Shown: in pieces, positions 17,395-24,731 of the stretch | Layout of the letters: each line of letters opens with the position of its first letter | Numbering within the stretch: position 1 is the stretch's first letter | Assembly: GCF_014054985.1 (NCBI RefSeq) | Contig: NZ_CP059569.1 | Location: 1,550,001-1,614,000 of the forward strand | Source: Kingella oralis | GTDB lineage: Bacteria > Pseudomonadota > Gammaproteobacteria > Burkholderiales > Neisseriaceae | Direction: 5' to 3' | DNA: 64,000 nucleotides | The notes under the pieces: model-generated | Told to the model about the DNA's origin: nothing | The model's input: the letters and a program-made list of their open reading frames with translations, nothing else | Database searches by the model: none | Translations under genes and position numbers: made by a program

Positions 17395-17563
17395 AGAATC
17401 TGTATTCATTATTTCCATAGGCATCTTTTATGCCCTAAAAACGCGGCTACTGCGTTAAAAATGCGCGCAAGGTGTCCAACCTTGAACCTTGCTGTGCTTT
17501 TTGCCTTGTATCCGCGCTTTTATGTCATCAAATCTGCCTATGCAAATAGTGAATACAGATTCT
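17395..17563. repeat. Palindromic element A, 169 bp
   Basis: The ends AGAATCTGTATTCA and TGAATACAGATTCT are inverted; 27 of the first 29 bases match. The interior carries a hairpin CAAGGT..ACCTTG. The reverse strand shows GATACAAGGCAAAAA and AACGCAGTAG, shared with element B. No coding frame is seen. Confidence 0.75.
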
Positions 17564-17647
17564 AAACGAAAAATGTTTTCAGGCTGCCGCAAATCGTCTC
17601 ATGACATCGTATTCACGGCGCGGGCGGAGTAACCCTCGCGCACACGC

Positions 17648-17812
17648 TAGGGTCTGTTGACATTCAACTTTTGCAGCGGATTTTGCGTCATAAAACGGCA
17701 GATACAAGGCGAAAATGCGAGCCTATGCCATCCATAGGCGAGTATTTTCAACGCAGTAGATGCCGTTTTAGGGCGCAAAATCCGCCAAAACGTTGATTGT
17801 CAACAGACCCTA
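17648..17812. repeat. Palindromic element B, 165 bp
   Basis: The ends TAGGGTCTGTTGACA and TGTCAACAGACCCTA are inverted, and near-complementarity runs about 55 bases inward (GCGGATTTTGCG..CGCAAAATCCGC, AAAACGGCA..TGCCGTTTT). The centre has a separate hairpin GCCTATG-CCATC-CATAGGC. Conserved flanks ACAAGGCGAAAA and TTTTCAACGCAG border it. A right-end remnant lies at 20206-20244. Confidence 0.8.
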
Positions 17813-17861
17813 AGGCAGCCTGAAACGCCCCTTCCCCCTTTTTCAGGCTGTCTCATGCCTA

Positions 17862-18025
17862 AGAACCTGTTTAAAGTCTCCGCGCGAGTTGTCCGCTGAT
17901 GCAGTCTGGCTGTGCGGCAAGGCGCAAAACACAGGCAATAGCGGGACTATTGTCAAGTTTTGCAACACAGCCGCACAGCCAGAATACGTTAGCGGCAACC
18001 GTGTCGGAGGCTTTAAGCAGGTTCT
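17862..18025. repeat. Palindromic element C, 164 bp
   Basis: The ends AGAACCTGTTTAAAG and CTTTAAGCAGGTTCT are inverted; CTGGCTGTGCGGC and GCCGCACAGCCAG pair further in. The centre has CAATAG-CGGGA-CTATTG between CAAGGCGCAAAAC and GTTTTGCAACACAG. The layout is the same as elements A and B although the sequence differs. It ends 27 bases before the CoA-transferase start. Confidence 0.8.
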
Positions 18026-18052
18026 GAACCCCAACCGATAGGAGTCTCACCC

Positions 18053-19576
18053 ATGACCCTCGCCCTTGAACGCATCCGCCACACTGCCTTGCGCGAAAAA
18101 ATTATGACCGCCAACGAAGCCGCCGAATTTGTGCAAGACGGCATGCTCGTGGGCATGAGCGGTTTCACCGGCGCAGGCTACCCCAAAGCCCTGCCCACGG
18201 CGATTGCCGAGCGCGCCCAAGCCATCCATGCCGAGGGCAAACCCTTCCAAATCAGCGTGATAACCGGCGCATCCACCGCGCCCGAGTGCGATGGCGTGCT
18301 CGCTGCATCAGGCAGCCTGAAACTGCGCAGCCCGTTCCAATCCGACCCCACGCTGCGCAACGACATCAACGCCGGCAAAATCGCCTACACCGATATTCAC
18401 CTTTCGCAAATTGAGCAGCAAGTGCGCTTCGGCTTCTTCGGCGCGATGGACGTGGCGATTATCGAAGTGGTCGGCATCACCGAAGAGGGCAAACTCATCC
18501 CCTCCATGAGCGTGGGCCCGGACAACCAATGGGTGAAATCCGCGCAAAAAATCATCTTGGAAGTGAACACGCAGCAACACGCCAAGCTGGAAACCATGCA
18601 CGACGTGTTTGCCGACATCGGCACGCCGCCCCACCGCCACCCCTTGCTGCTGCTCAACCCCAACGACCGCATCGGCAGCCATTACATTGATTGCGATTTA
18701 GACAAAATCGTCGCCATCGTGTTCACCGACGCGCCCGACCGCAACAGCAAATTCGCCGAACCCGATGCCATCTCGCAACGCATCGCCGCGCAAATCATTG
18801 AATTTTTTGAACATGAAGTCAAACACGGCAGACTGCCTGAAAACCTATTGCCGCTGCAATCGGGCGTGGGCAACGTCGCCAATGCCGTGCTGGCAGACTT
18901 GCAACACAGCCGCTTTGAAAACATCACAGGCTTCACCGAAGTGCTGCAAGATGGCATGCTGGATTTGCTGCTCTCGGGCAAAATGGCGAGCGCATCCGCT
19001 ACCGCCCTCTCGTTTAGCCCCGACGCGCTGCAACGCTTTAACGACAACATTGACTTTCTGCGCAGCAGAATCATCCTGCGAGCGCAAGAAATCACCAACA
19101 GCCCCGAGCTAATTCGCCGCCTAGGCGTTATCGGCATGAACGCCATGATAGAAGCCGATATTTATGGCAACGTGAACTCCACGCACATCATGGGCACGCG
19201 CATGATGAACGGCATCGGCGGCTCAGGCGATTTTGCCCGCAATGCGTATTACTCGTTCTTCGTCAGCCCCTCCGTTGCCAAAGACGGCGCGATTTCTTGC
19301 ATCGTGCCCATGGTTTCCCACCACGACCACACCGAACACGACGTGATGTTTATTGTAACCGAGCAAGGCATGGCGGATTTGCGCGGCAAATCGCCCCGCC
19401 AACGCGCCCGCCTGATTATCGACCACTGCGCCCACCCCGACTACCGCGATATGCTGCGCGACTACTACAACCGCGCCGAGCAATCAGGCGGCGGCTTGCA
19501 TACACCACATTTGTTAAACGAAGCCCTATCGTGGCATCAACGCTTTGTGGAAACGGGCGATATGCGGCTGAAATAA
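18053..19576 (+). CDS. Acetyl-CoA hydrolase / succinyl-CoA:acetate CoA-transferase family
   Basis: A 507-residue class I CoA-transferase. Features are GMSGFTGAGYPKALP near the start, the catalytic glutamate in GFTEVLQDGML, the CoA-binding glycine segment NGIGGSGDFARNA, and EQGMADLRGKSPRQRA near the end. The family swaps CoA between succinyl-CoA or acetyl-CoA and acetate, serving acetate handling or a modified TCA cycle. GGAG lies nine bases before the ATG. A DUS encodes GSLK at about residue 86. It is monocistronic, bordered by repeats on both sides. Confidence 0.9.
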   Translation: MTLALERIRHTALREKIMTANEAAEFVQDGMLVGMSGFTGAGYPKALPTAIAERAQAIHAEGKPFQISVITGASTAPECDGVLAASGSLKLRSPFQSDPTLRNDINAGKIAYTDIHLSQIEQQVRFGFFGAMDVAIIEVVGITEEGKLIPSMSVGPDNQWVKSAQKIILEVNTQQHAKLETMHDVFADIGTPPHRHPLLLLNPNDRIGSHYIDCDLDKIVAIVFTDAPDRNSKFAEPDAISQRIAAQIIEFFEHEVKHGRLPENLLPLQSGVGNVANAVLADLQHSRFENITGFTEVLQDGMLDLLLSGKMASASATALSFSPDALQRFNDNIDFLRSRIILRAQEITNSPELIRRLGVIGMNAMIEADIYGNVNSTHIMGTRMMNGIGGSGDFARNAYYSFFVSPSVAKDGAISCIVPMVSHHDHTEHDVMFIVTEQGMADLRGKSPRQRARLIIDHCAHPDYRDMLRDYYNRAEQSGGGLHTPHLLNEALSWHQRFVETGDMRLK

Positions 19577-19613
19577 CGCCGCGATTGAGGCAGCCTGAAA
19601 AACAACTGCCGTC

Positions 19614-19710
19614 ATTCCCGCGCAGGCGGGAATCTTGGTTAGTTTTAAACAACTGATTGTTTTTACAATTATTTCTGAATATCAAACAAGATTCCCGCCT
19701 GCGCGGGAAT
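19614..19710. repeat. Pair of dRS3 repeats enclosing a short unit (NIME-like)
   Basis: ATTCCCGCGCAGGCGGGAAT (19614-19633) and ATTCCCGCCTGCGCGGGAAT (19691-19710) match the neisserial dRS3 pattern ATTCCC-N8-GGGAAT exactly. They lie in inverted orientation around a 57-base AT-rich spacer. Neisserial intergenic mosaic elements are built this way, and dRS3 is the known target of filamentous Nf/MDA phage integration. No phage genes are present. Confidence 0.88.
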
Positions 19711-19850
19711 GACGGAGGCTACTATTTCCGGTTCCATTTTAGGCTTGGCAAAGTTTTCAGGCTGCCTATCCGTTTGCAATCATTTCAGGCTGCCGCCCCA
19801 CGCCAATCAACCATTTTTGACTTACCCCCCATTTTGAAAAACACTCAACC

Positions 19851-20204
19851 ATGCGCAATTATCTATTCAGTCTTATCGCCTGCTGCGCCCTAATCACCCC
19901 GTTTCAGGCTGCCGCCTGCGCGTGCGCCAACACCTATGTGGACGGTGGCTACATAGAACTGCCCAACCCGCCCAACCCCGAACACGCTAGGCTCAAAAAC
20001 GAGCAAGGCATCGTAAAACTGCGCGTGCAGGTTGCGCCCGATGGCAGCGTGTGCCATGTGAAGTTGGTTGAATCCAGCGGTTCGCTGGCGTTAGACCGCG
20101 CCGCCCGCCGCGCCGTGCGCGAAGCCAAGTTTCAGGCTGCCTAGCGCGGTGGCAAGCCCATGCCCACCGAATTTGACACCAGCTTCACCTTTCTTTTGGA
20201 TTAG
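19851..20204 (+). pseudogene. TonB C-terminal-domain periplasmic protein with an amber stop
   Basis: Signal peptide (MRNYLFSLIACCALITPFQA) then a short TonB-like domain: KNEQGIVKLRVQVAPDGSV and LVESSGSLALDRAARRAVR. Translation stops at TAG 20142-20144 inside a DUS-encoded FQAA. In the same frame the next 19 codons read RGGKPMPTEFDTSFTFLLD before a second stop at 20202-20204. That is the missing final strand of the fold. The neighbour gene has TCG at the equivalent place (FQAASRDGKR), so a single C-to-A change explains the stop. The truncated 97-residue product would lack its last strand. Confidence 0.75.
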
Positions 20205-20205
20205 G

Positions 20206-20244
20206 ACGGGAAAACCGCCAACATGTTGATTGTCAACACGCCCT
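20206..20244. repeat. Right-end remnant of a B-type palindromic element
   Basis: GAAAACCGCCAACATGTTGA then TTGTCAACACGCCCTA aligns with the right end of element B (AAAATCCGCCAAAACGTTGA, TTGTCAACAGACCCTA). Only this end is present. It lies between the two TonB-domain genes. Confidence 0.6.
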
Positions 20245-20258
20245 AGGAATTGCCCGCC

Positions 20259-20969
20259 ATGCGCCGTTTACTGTTTTGCCTGATTACCAGCCTCGCGCTG
20301 ATTGCCCCCTCCGCCGATGCCAAAGCGCGCGCGGCTAAAAATGCCGAAGGGCGGGCGATAAAAACCGTTATGCCCGTCTATCCGCCCCTAGCCCAAGAAA
20401 ACGGCATAGAAGGGCGCGTGAAACTGCGCGTGCAGGTTGCGCCGAATAACCGCATCCGCTTGGTGGAAGTTGCGGAATCCAGCGGTTCGCCGCTGTTGGA
20501 CGAAGCCGCCGTTGCCGCCGTGCGCCAATATCGTTTTCAGGCTGCCTCGCGCGACGGCAAACGGGTCGCCACCACGTTTTTCCCCATTTTTATAAATTTG
20601 AATTGGAGTGATAAGCGCGCAGGCGCAGACAGCCGCCCTGCCCTGCTTTGCCCCTGCATAAAAAGGCAGCCTGAAAAACACAAAACCGCTTGGTATTCTG
20701 CCAAACGGTTTTTTTACTGGATAGATTCGCTTTCAGGCTGCCTAACGCTTCACAACTGTTTAATGCTACCACCCTCTCCCCTACGTTCAGCCGAACGCAG
20801 CATTCTTTTTTCGGGAAAAAGCGTGCGCTTGTCCGACGACGTGCGCAGCACGGCTAGTTCGCACGCGCCGAAAAAAGGATGCGGAGTGAGGGAAGTTCGC
20901 ACAGCGAACCTGCACGTCGAGGTCGCCTTTCTTTTGCTTACTTTTCTTTGGCGAAGCAAAGAAAAGTAA
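20259..20969 (+). CDS. TonB C-terminal-domain protein with abnormal C-terminal extension
   Basis: From ATG 20259 there is a signal peptide (MRRLLFCLITSLALIAPSADA) and a TonB-type domain to about residue 120: PVYPPLAQENGIEGRVKLRV, SSGSPLLDEAAVAAVRQYRF, VATTFFPIFINLNW. It is a paralogue of the broken gene 19851-20204. After about residue 122 the frame runs on for more than 110 codons through a DUS-terminator-DUS cassette (RQPEKHKTAWYSAKRFF) and a common non-coding palindrome (LLTFLWRSKEK). The original stop has probably been lost. The transcript should end at the hairpin 20682-20716, leaving a message without a stop codon. The frame from 20250 needs a TTG start. Confidence 0.7.
   Translation: MRRLLFCLITSLALIAPSADAKARAAKNAEGRAIKTVMPVYPPLAQENGIEGRVKLRVQVAPNNRIRLVEVAESSGSPLLDEAAVAAVRQYRFQAASRDGKRVATTFFPIFINLNWSDKRAGADSRPALLCPCIKRQPEKHKTAWYSAKRFFYWIDSLSGCLTLHNCLMLPPSPLRSAERSILFSGKSVRLSDDVRSTASSHAPKKGCGVREVRTANLHVEVAFLLLTFLWRSKEK
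20664..20744. terminator. DUS-terminator-DUS cassette
   Basis: Between a forward and a reverse DUS lies AAAACCGCTTGGTATTCTG then CCAAACGGTTTTTTT, a strong hairpin with a T-run. It is followed by CTGGATAGATTCGCTTTC, which recurs in the copies near 26500 and 59895. It lies inside the extended frame of the preceding TonB-domain gene. Confidence 0.75.
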
Positions 20970-20970
20970 G
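20937..20970. repeat. Perfect 14-bp palindrome CTTACTTTTCTTTG/CAAAGAAAAGTAAG
   Basis: A 14-base perfect inverted repeat around GCGAAG. The stretch 20800-21000 around it (TTTTTCGGGAAAAAG, GTTCGCACAGCGAAC) is rich in short palindromes and looks like a mobile-element remnant of a kind seen in many proteobacteria. It supplies the stop region of the extended TonB frame. Confidence 0.55.
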
Positions 20971-21133
20971 TGCCCCGTCGGCACGAGACGCATGGTTAAA
21001 GCTGCATCCCAATTCAACCACAAAGCACAAACCATTTTCAGGCTGCCTCATCCCGTAAACAAAAAGCAGCCTGAAAACCAATAAATCCCGTTTTCAGGCT
21101 GCCTTGATGGCTAGGCAAAACAACCGCTGTTCA

Positions 21134-23200
21134 TCAACCCACCTTATCCCCCGCATTCGCCCCCTCGTGCACAGTCAGCAATTTCAGCTTCCCATCCTTA
21201 TCCGCCGCGCTCAAAATCATCCCTTCGGACACGCCAAATTTCGCCATTTTGCGCGGGGCAAAGTTGGCAATCGCAATCACCATTGTGCCGTTCAATTCAG
21301 CGGGGTTGGGATAGCTGGCGGCGATGCCCGAGAAAATCGTGCGCTGCTCAAAGCCAAAATCTAGGCTAAATTTCAACAGCTTGCTGCTGCCTTCCACCGC
21401 TTCGCAGTTCAACACCTTCGCCACGCGCATATCCACTTTCATAAAATCATCAAAGCTGCATTGTGGCGCAACAGGCGCGTAGCCGTTTTCAGGCTGCCCT
21501 TGGTTTTCAAGCTGCGTTTGAGCGGCGGCTTGGATATTTTGTTTATTCGCTTCAATCAAATCGTTCACTTGTTTTTCCTCTACACGTTGCATTAAATGTT
21601 GATACGGCTTAATCACATGGTTTTCCGATAGCGTGCGGCTGGCATCCGCCCACACCAGTTTTTCCAAGCCCAAAAATTCGGCGGCTTGCTCGGCAACGCG
21701 CGGCAAAACGGGCGACAAATAAACCGTTAAGATTTTGAATGCGTTAATCAATTCGCTGCACACTTTGTGCAAACGGCTGTCCGCGCCTTCCAGCTTGGCA
21801 AGCTCCCACGGCTTATTTTCGTCCACATATTCATTGACCACATCCGCCAAAATCATGATTTCGCGCAAGGCTTTGCCGTATTCGCGCTCTTCATACAGCG
21901 AGGCGATGCGCTCGCTTTCGGCGGCAAGGTGCTTCACGATTTCGCTGCCCGATACGTCTTTGAGGCAGCCTGAAAACCGTTTGTGGATAAAGCCAGCGGC
22001 GCGGGCGGCAATGTTTACATATTTGCCCACCAAATCGCTGTTTACGCGGGCGATAAAGTCTTGCAAATTCAAATCGATGTCTTCAATTTTGCTGTTGAGT
22101 TTCGCCGCGATGTAGTAGCGCATCCATTCGGGGTTCAGCCCTTGTTCCAAGTAGGAGCGCGCGGTAATAAACGTGCCGCGTGATTTGGACATTTTTTGCC
22201 CGTCCACGGTTAAAAAGCCGTGCGCGAAAATGCCGCTGGGGGCGCGGTGCCCGCTGTATTCCAGCATGGCTGTCCAAAACAGCGCGTGGAAATACAAAAT
22301 ATCTTTGCCGATAAAGTGATACAGCTCGGTTTGGCTGTCTTTGCCAAAAAATTCGTTAAAATCCAGCCCTTTGCGCGCGCATAGGTTTTGGAACGAAGCC
22401 ATATAACCCACGGGCGCATCCAACCACACATAAAAATATTTGTTCGGCGCATCGGGGATTTGGAAGCCGAAATACGGCGCATCGCGGCTGATGTCCCAAT
22501 CGGAAAGCTCGCCTTCTTTGAGCCATTCGTTCATTTTGTTGAGCGCTTCGGGCTGCAAATGGGCGCGTCCGTTGGTTTCGCCTGCTGTCCATTGTTTTAG
22601 GTAGTCGCCGCAATCGCTTAATTTAAAAAAGAAATGTTCGGTTTCTTTCATCACGGGCGTTGCGCCTGATACGGCAGAATAGGGCTTAATCAGCTCGGTG
22701 GGGGCGTAGGTGGTGCCGCATACTTCGCAGTTGTCACCGTATTGGTCTTGGGCGTGGCATTTGGGGCATTCGCCTTTCACAAAGCGGTCGGGCAGGAACA
22801 TTTGCTTTTCGGGGTCAAAAAGCTGGTTGATGGTTTTGCTGATGATTTTGCCGTTGGCTTTCAGGCTGCGGTAGATTTGCTCGGATAGGGTTTGGTTTTC
22901 GGGTGAATGGGTGGAGTAGTAGTTGTCGTAGCCGATGCCAAAGCCTGTGAAATCGGCAAGGTGTTCGCCGTGGGTTTTGGCGATGAGCTGCTCGGGCGTG
23001 ATGCCTTGTTTTTCGGCGGCAAGCATGATGGGCGTGCCGTGGGTGTCGTCGGCGCAGCAGTAGTAGCATTCGTGTCCGCGCGATTTTTGAAAGCGCACCC
23101 AGATGTCGGTTTGGATGTGTTCCACCATGTGCCCGAGGTGGATGGCGCCGTTGGCATAGGGCAGCGCGGAGGTGACGAGAATTTTGCGTTTTGAAGTCAT
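21134..23200 (-). CDS. metG: Methionyl-tRNA synthetase
   Basis: With the start at 23200 (MTSKRKILVTSALPYANGAI) it has 688 residues, the normal length. Motifs: HLGHMVEHIQ (HIGH region), zinc site CPKCHAQDQYGDNCEVCG near residue 145, DGQKMSKSRGTF (KMSKS), and a C-terminal tRNA-binding domain (DDFMKVDMRVAKVLNCEAVE) for dimerisation. The 38-residue upstream extension in the longer frame is unlike MetG and is rejected. A DUS encodes part of the linker (NQGQPENGYAP). Confidence 0.97.
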   Translation of the reverse strand: MTSKRKILVTSALPYANGAIHLGHMVEHIQTDIWVRFQKSRGHECYYCCADDTHGTPIMLAAEKQGITPEQLIAKTHGEHLADFTGFGIGYDNYYSTHSPENQTLSEQIYRSLKANGKIISKTINQLFDPEKQMFLPDRFVKGECPKCHAQDQYGDNCEVCGTTYAPTELIKPYSAVSGATPVMKETEHFFFKLSDCGDYLKQWTAGETNGRAHLQPEALNKMNEWLKEGELSDWDISRDAPYFGFQIPDAPNKYFYVWLDAPVGYMASFQNLCARKGLDFNEFFGKDSQTELYHFIGKDILYFHALFWTAMLEYSGHRAPSGIFAHGFLTVDGQKMSKSRGTFITARSYLEQGLNPEWMRYYIAAKLNSKIEDIDLNLQDFIARVNSDLVGKYVNIAARAAGFIHKRFSGCLKDVSGSEIVKHLAAESERIASLYEEREYGKALREIMILADVVNEYVDENKPWELAKLEGADSRLHKVCSELINAFKILTVYLSPVLPRVAEQAAEFLGLEKLVWADASRTLSENHVIKPYQHLMQRVEEKQVNDLIEANKQNIQAAAQTQLENQGQPENGYAPVAPQCSFDDFMKVDMRVAKVLNCEAVEGSSKLLKFSLDFGFEQRTIFSGIAASYPNPAELNGTMVIAIANFAPRKMAKFGVSEGMILSAADKDGKLKLLTVHEGANAGDKVG

Positions 23201-23368
23201 GATTTTGCGTTTCCGGTGATGGATGGGGAAAAGAGACGGATTATAACGAAAATCGGCTCGGGCTGCCTTGCGCTGTGGGCTGCCGTTTGGCGCGCGCCGC
23301 CTTTTTATGCCCAAGGGCTGAAACCGATTACAATCCGCGCTTTGTTTAACCGCGAAAAAGGTTTCATA

Positions 23369-23620
23369 ATGAAAAACGGTTTTTTCTTTTTATCGGCGAC
23401 GGCGCTGTTGGCGGCGTGTGCGGGTGCAACATCGCCGCAAAAGGCTGTCAACCAAGAACCGCCCCTCGGCACGCCCAATCCCGCTTCGGTGTTTTGCGTG
23501 CAACAAGGCGGCAAATCGGTTATCCGCAAGGATGAGGGCGGCAACGAATACGGCGTGTGCGTGTTCCCCGACGGCAAGGAAGTGTATGAATGGGCGCTGT
23601 TCCGCCGGTATCACGAATAA
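23369..23620 (+). CDS. DUF333-type small lipoprotein
   Basis: 83 residues beginning MKNGFFFLSATALLAACAG. The lipobox LAAC predicts a mature lipoprotein from Cys17. The remainder, NPASVFCVQQGGKSVIRKDE then YGVCVFPDGKEVYEWALFRR, is the DUF333 pattern with its paired cysteines, seen in putative haemolysin-like lipoproteins of unknown role. The internal start is chosen because it creates the lipobox; the longer frame from 23216 overlaps the metG promoter area. Confidence 0.85.
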   Translation: MKNGFFFLSATALLAACAGATSPQKAVNQEPPLGTPNPASVFCVQQGGKSVIRKDEGGNEYGVCVFPDGKEVYEWALFRRYHE

Positions 23621-23710
23621 CGCCCAAGGCAGCCTGAAAACGGGTTAAGCGGGTTTCAGGCTGCCTTATATATGGCATAATCCCGCCATCGTTCACACAG
23701 GATGCAAACC

Positions 23711-24115
23711 ATGTCGCTTTCTATTGCTAACTATCTGTTATACATCGGCTATATGCTCGCCAGCGTGGCGATGGCGGTGTTGTTTTCGTTCACTTATCTG
23801 CTGACTACGCCTGCGCGCGAGCTGCATTTGATTAAGCAAGGCAATGTGGCGTGCGCGTTGTCGTTTGGCGGCGCGCTGGTGGGATTTTGCCTTGCGCTGG
23901 CTTCGGCGATGACGCACAGCCTGAATATTTTGGATTTCGTGTTGTGGGGCGCGGGCGCGGCGGTTGTGCAGATTGGCGCGTATTTCGCCACCACGCGGCT
24001 GATTCCCGATGCGGGGCGCGAATTGCAGCAGAACAACATCGCCGTGGGCGCGTTGTATTGCGCCTTGTCGCTGGCAATCGGCGTGCTGAACGCGGCGTGT
24101 TTGGTGGATGGCTAA
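23711..24115 (+). CDS. DUF350-family inner-membrane protein (YjfL-like)
   Basis: 134 residues from MSLSIANYLLYIGYML, with four predicted membrane spans and the polar turn TPARELHLIKQGNVACALSF typical of DUF350. The function of DUF350 is unknown. Genes of this family often occur beside SPFH proteins and polyamine-type enzymes in predicted membrane-stress modules. AGGA lies eight bases before ATG 23711, better spacing than for ATG 23702. The next gene starts two bases after its stop. Confidence 0.8.
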   Translation: MSLSIANYLLYIGYMLASVAMAVLFSFTYLLTTPARELHLIKQGNVACALSFGGALVGFCLALASAMTHSLNILDFVLWGAGAAVVQIGAYFATTRLIPDAGRELQQNNIAVGALYCALSLAIGVLNAACLVDG

Positions 24116-24117
24116 CC

Positions 24118-24504
24118 ATGCGGGGCAGCCTGAAAACGAGCGAAGCACGTTTCAGCGAAGCCAAAACGTGGCTCAACGCCCTGCTGCTGCCGCATATTGC
24201 AACGCTGGTGCTGTTGATGCTGATTGCGGGTGGGGCGTTACGCGCCGATTTTGCGCTTGAAATACTGCTCGCGCCTGTGCTGCTGTGGCTGATGGGCGGC
24301 ACAATCGGCTGGTTTGCCTACTTGCCCCATCTTGCCGAGTGGGCAAGCCTGATTATCCCCACGTTTACCGTATTGCTGATTATTGCCGTGTGCCTGTTTT
24401 CAGGCTACCGCAAACGGCATGGCAACAGCGGCAAATGGATGATTTCATTTGCGATTTGGCTGTGGTTTGCTTATGGGTTTGTGTTGCTGGGGGTGCAGTA
24501 TTAG
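24118..24504 (+). CDS. Small membrane protein with a DUS-encoded N-terminus
   Basis: 128 residues with four hydrophobic segments (LPHIATLVLLMLIAGGAL, IIPTFTVLLIIAVCLF, ISFAIWLWFAYGFVLLG). The family is not recognised. The first 17 residues, MRGSLKTSEARFSEAKT, are read from a copy of the DUS-linked extended repeat, so the start of this protein may be recent. The start two bases after the DUF350 stop suggests coupled translation. No independent ribosome binding site is visible. Confidence 0.65.
   Translation: MRGSLKTSEARFSEAKTWLNALLLPHIATLVLLMLIAGGALRADFALEILLAPVLLWLMGGTIGWFAYLPHLAEWASLIIPTFTVLLIIAVCLFSGYRKRHGNSGKWMISFAIWLWFAYGFVLLGVQY
24123..24170 (+). repeat. DUS-linked extended repeat inside a coding start
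   Basis: GGCAGCCTGAAAACGAGCGA then AGCACGTTTCAGCGAAGCC and AAAACGTG; the same unit occurs at 1846-1894 (reverse), 48031-48079 (reverse) and 62565-62612. Here it is translated as GSLKTSEARFSEAKT. Confidence 0.7.
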
Positions 24505-24731
24505 CCCGCCGCATCCGATCCGCCTCGTAAGGCAGCCTGAAACAAACATGATGCGCCTTGCACGGCTTTGCCGCCCCAATCCAAAATTGAAACAAATCCG
24601 ACGGCAGCGCAACGCGCGCGCTGGCAAACCCGCTTTTCAGGCTGCCTTTGGCGCTGCAAATTCTTTTTACAGATTAACGGCTTCCGCTTAAAATCCGCCC
24701 TCCCCCACCCCCCAAACCAAAGGAAAAAACC

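Noticed and set aside
17648..17812. Element B as a simple terminator
   Set aside because: The arms are far longer than a terminator, it has no T-run, and a related remnant occurs elsewhere.
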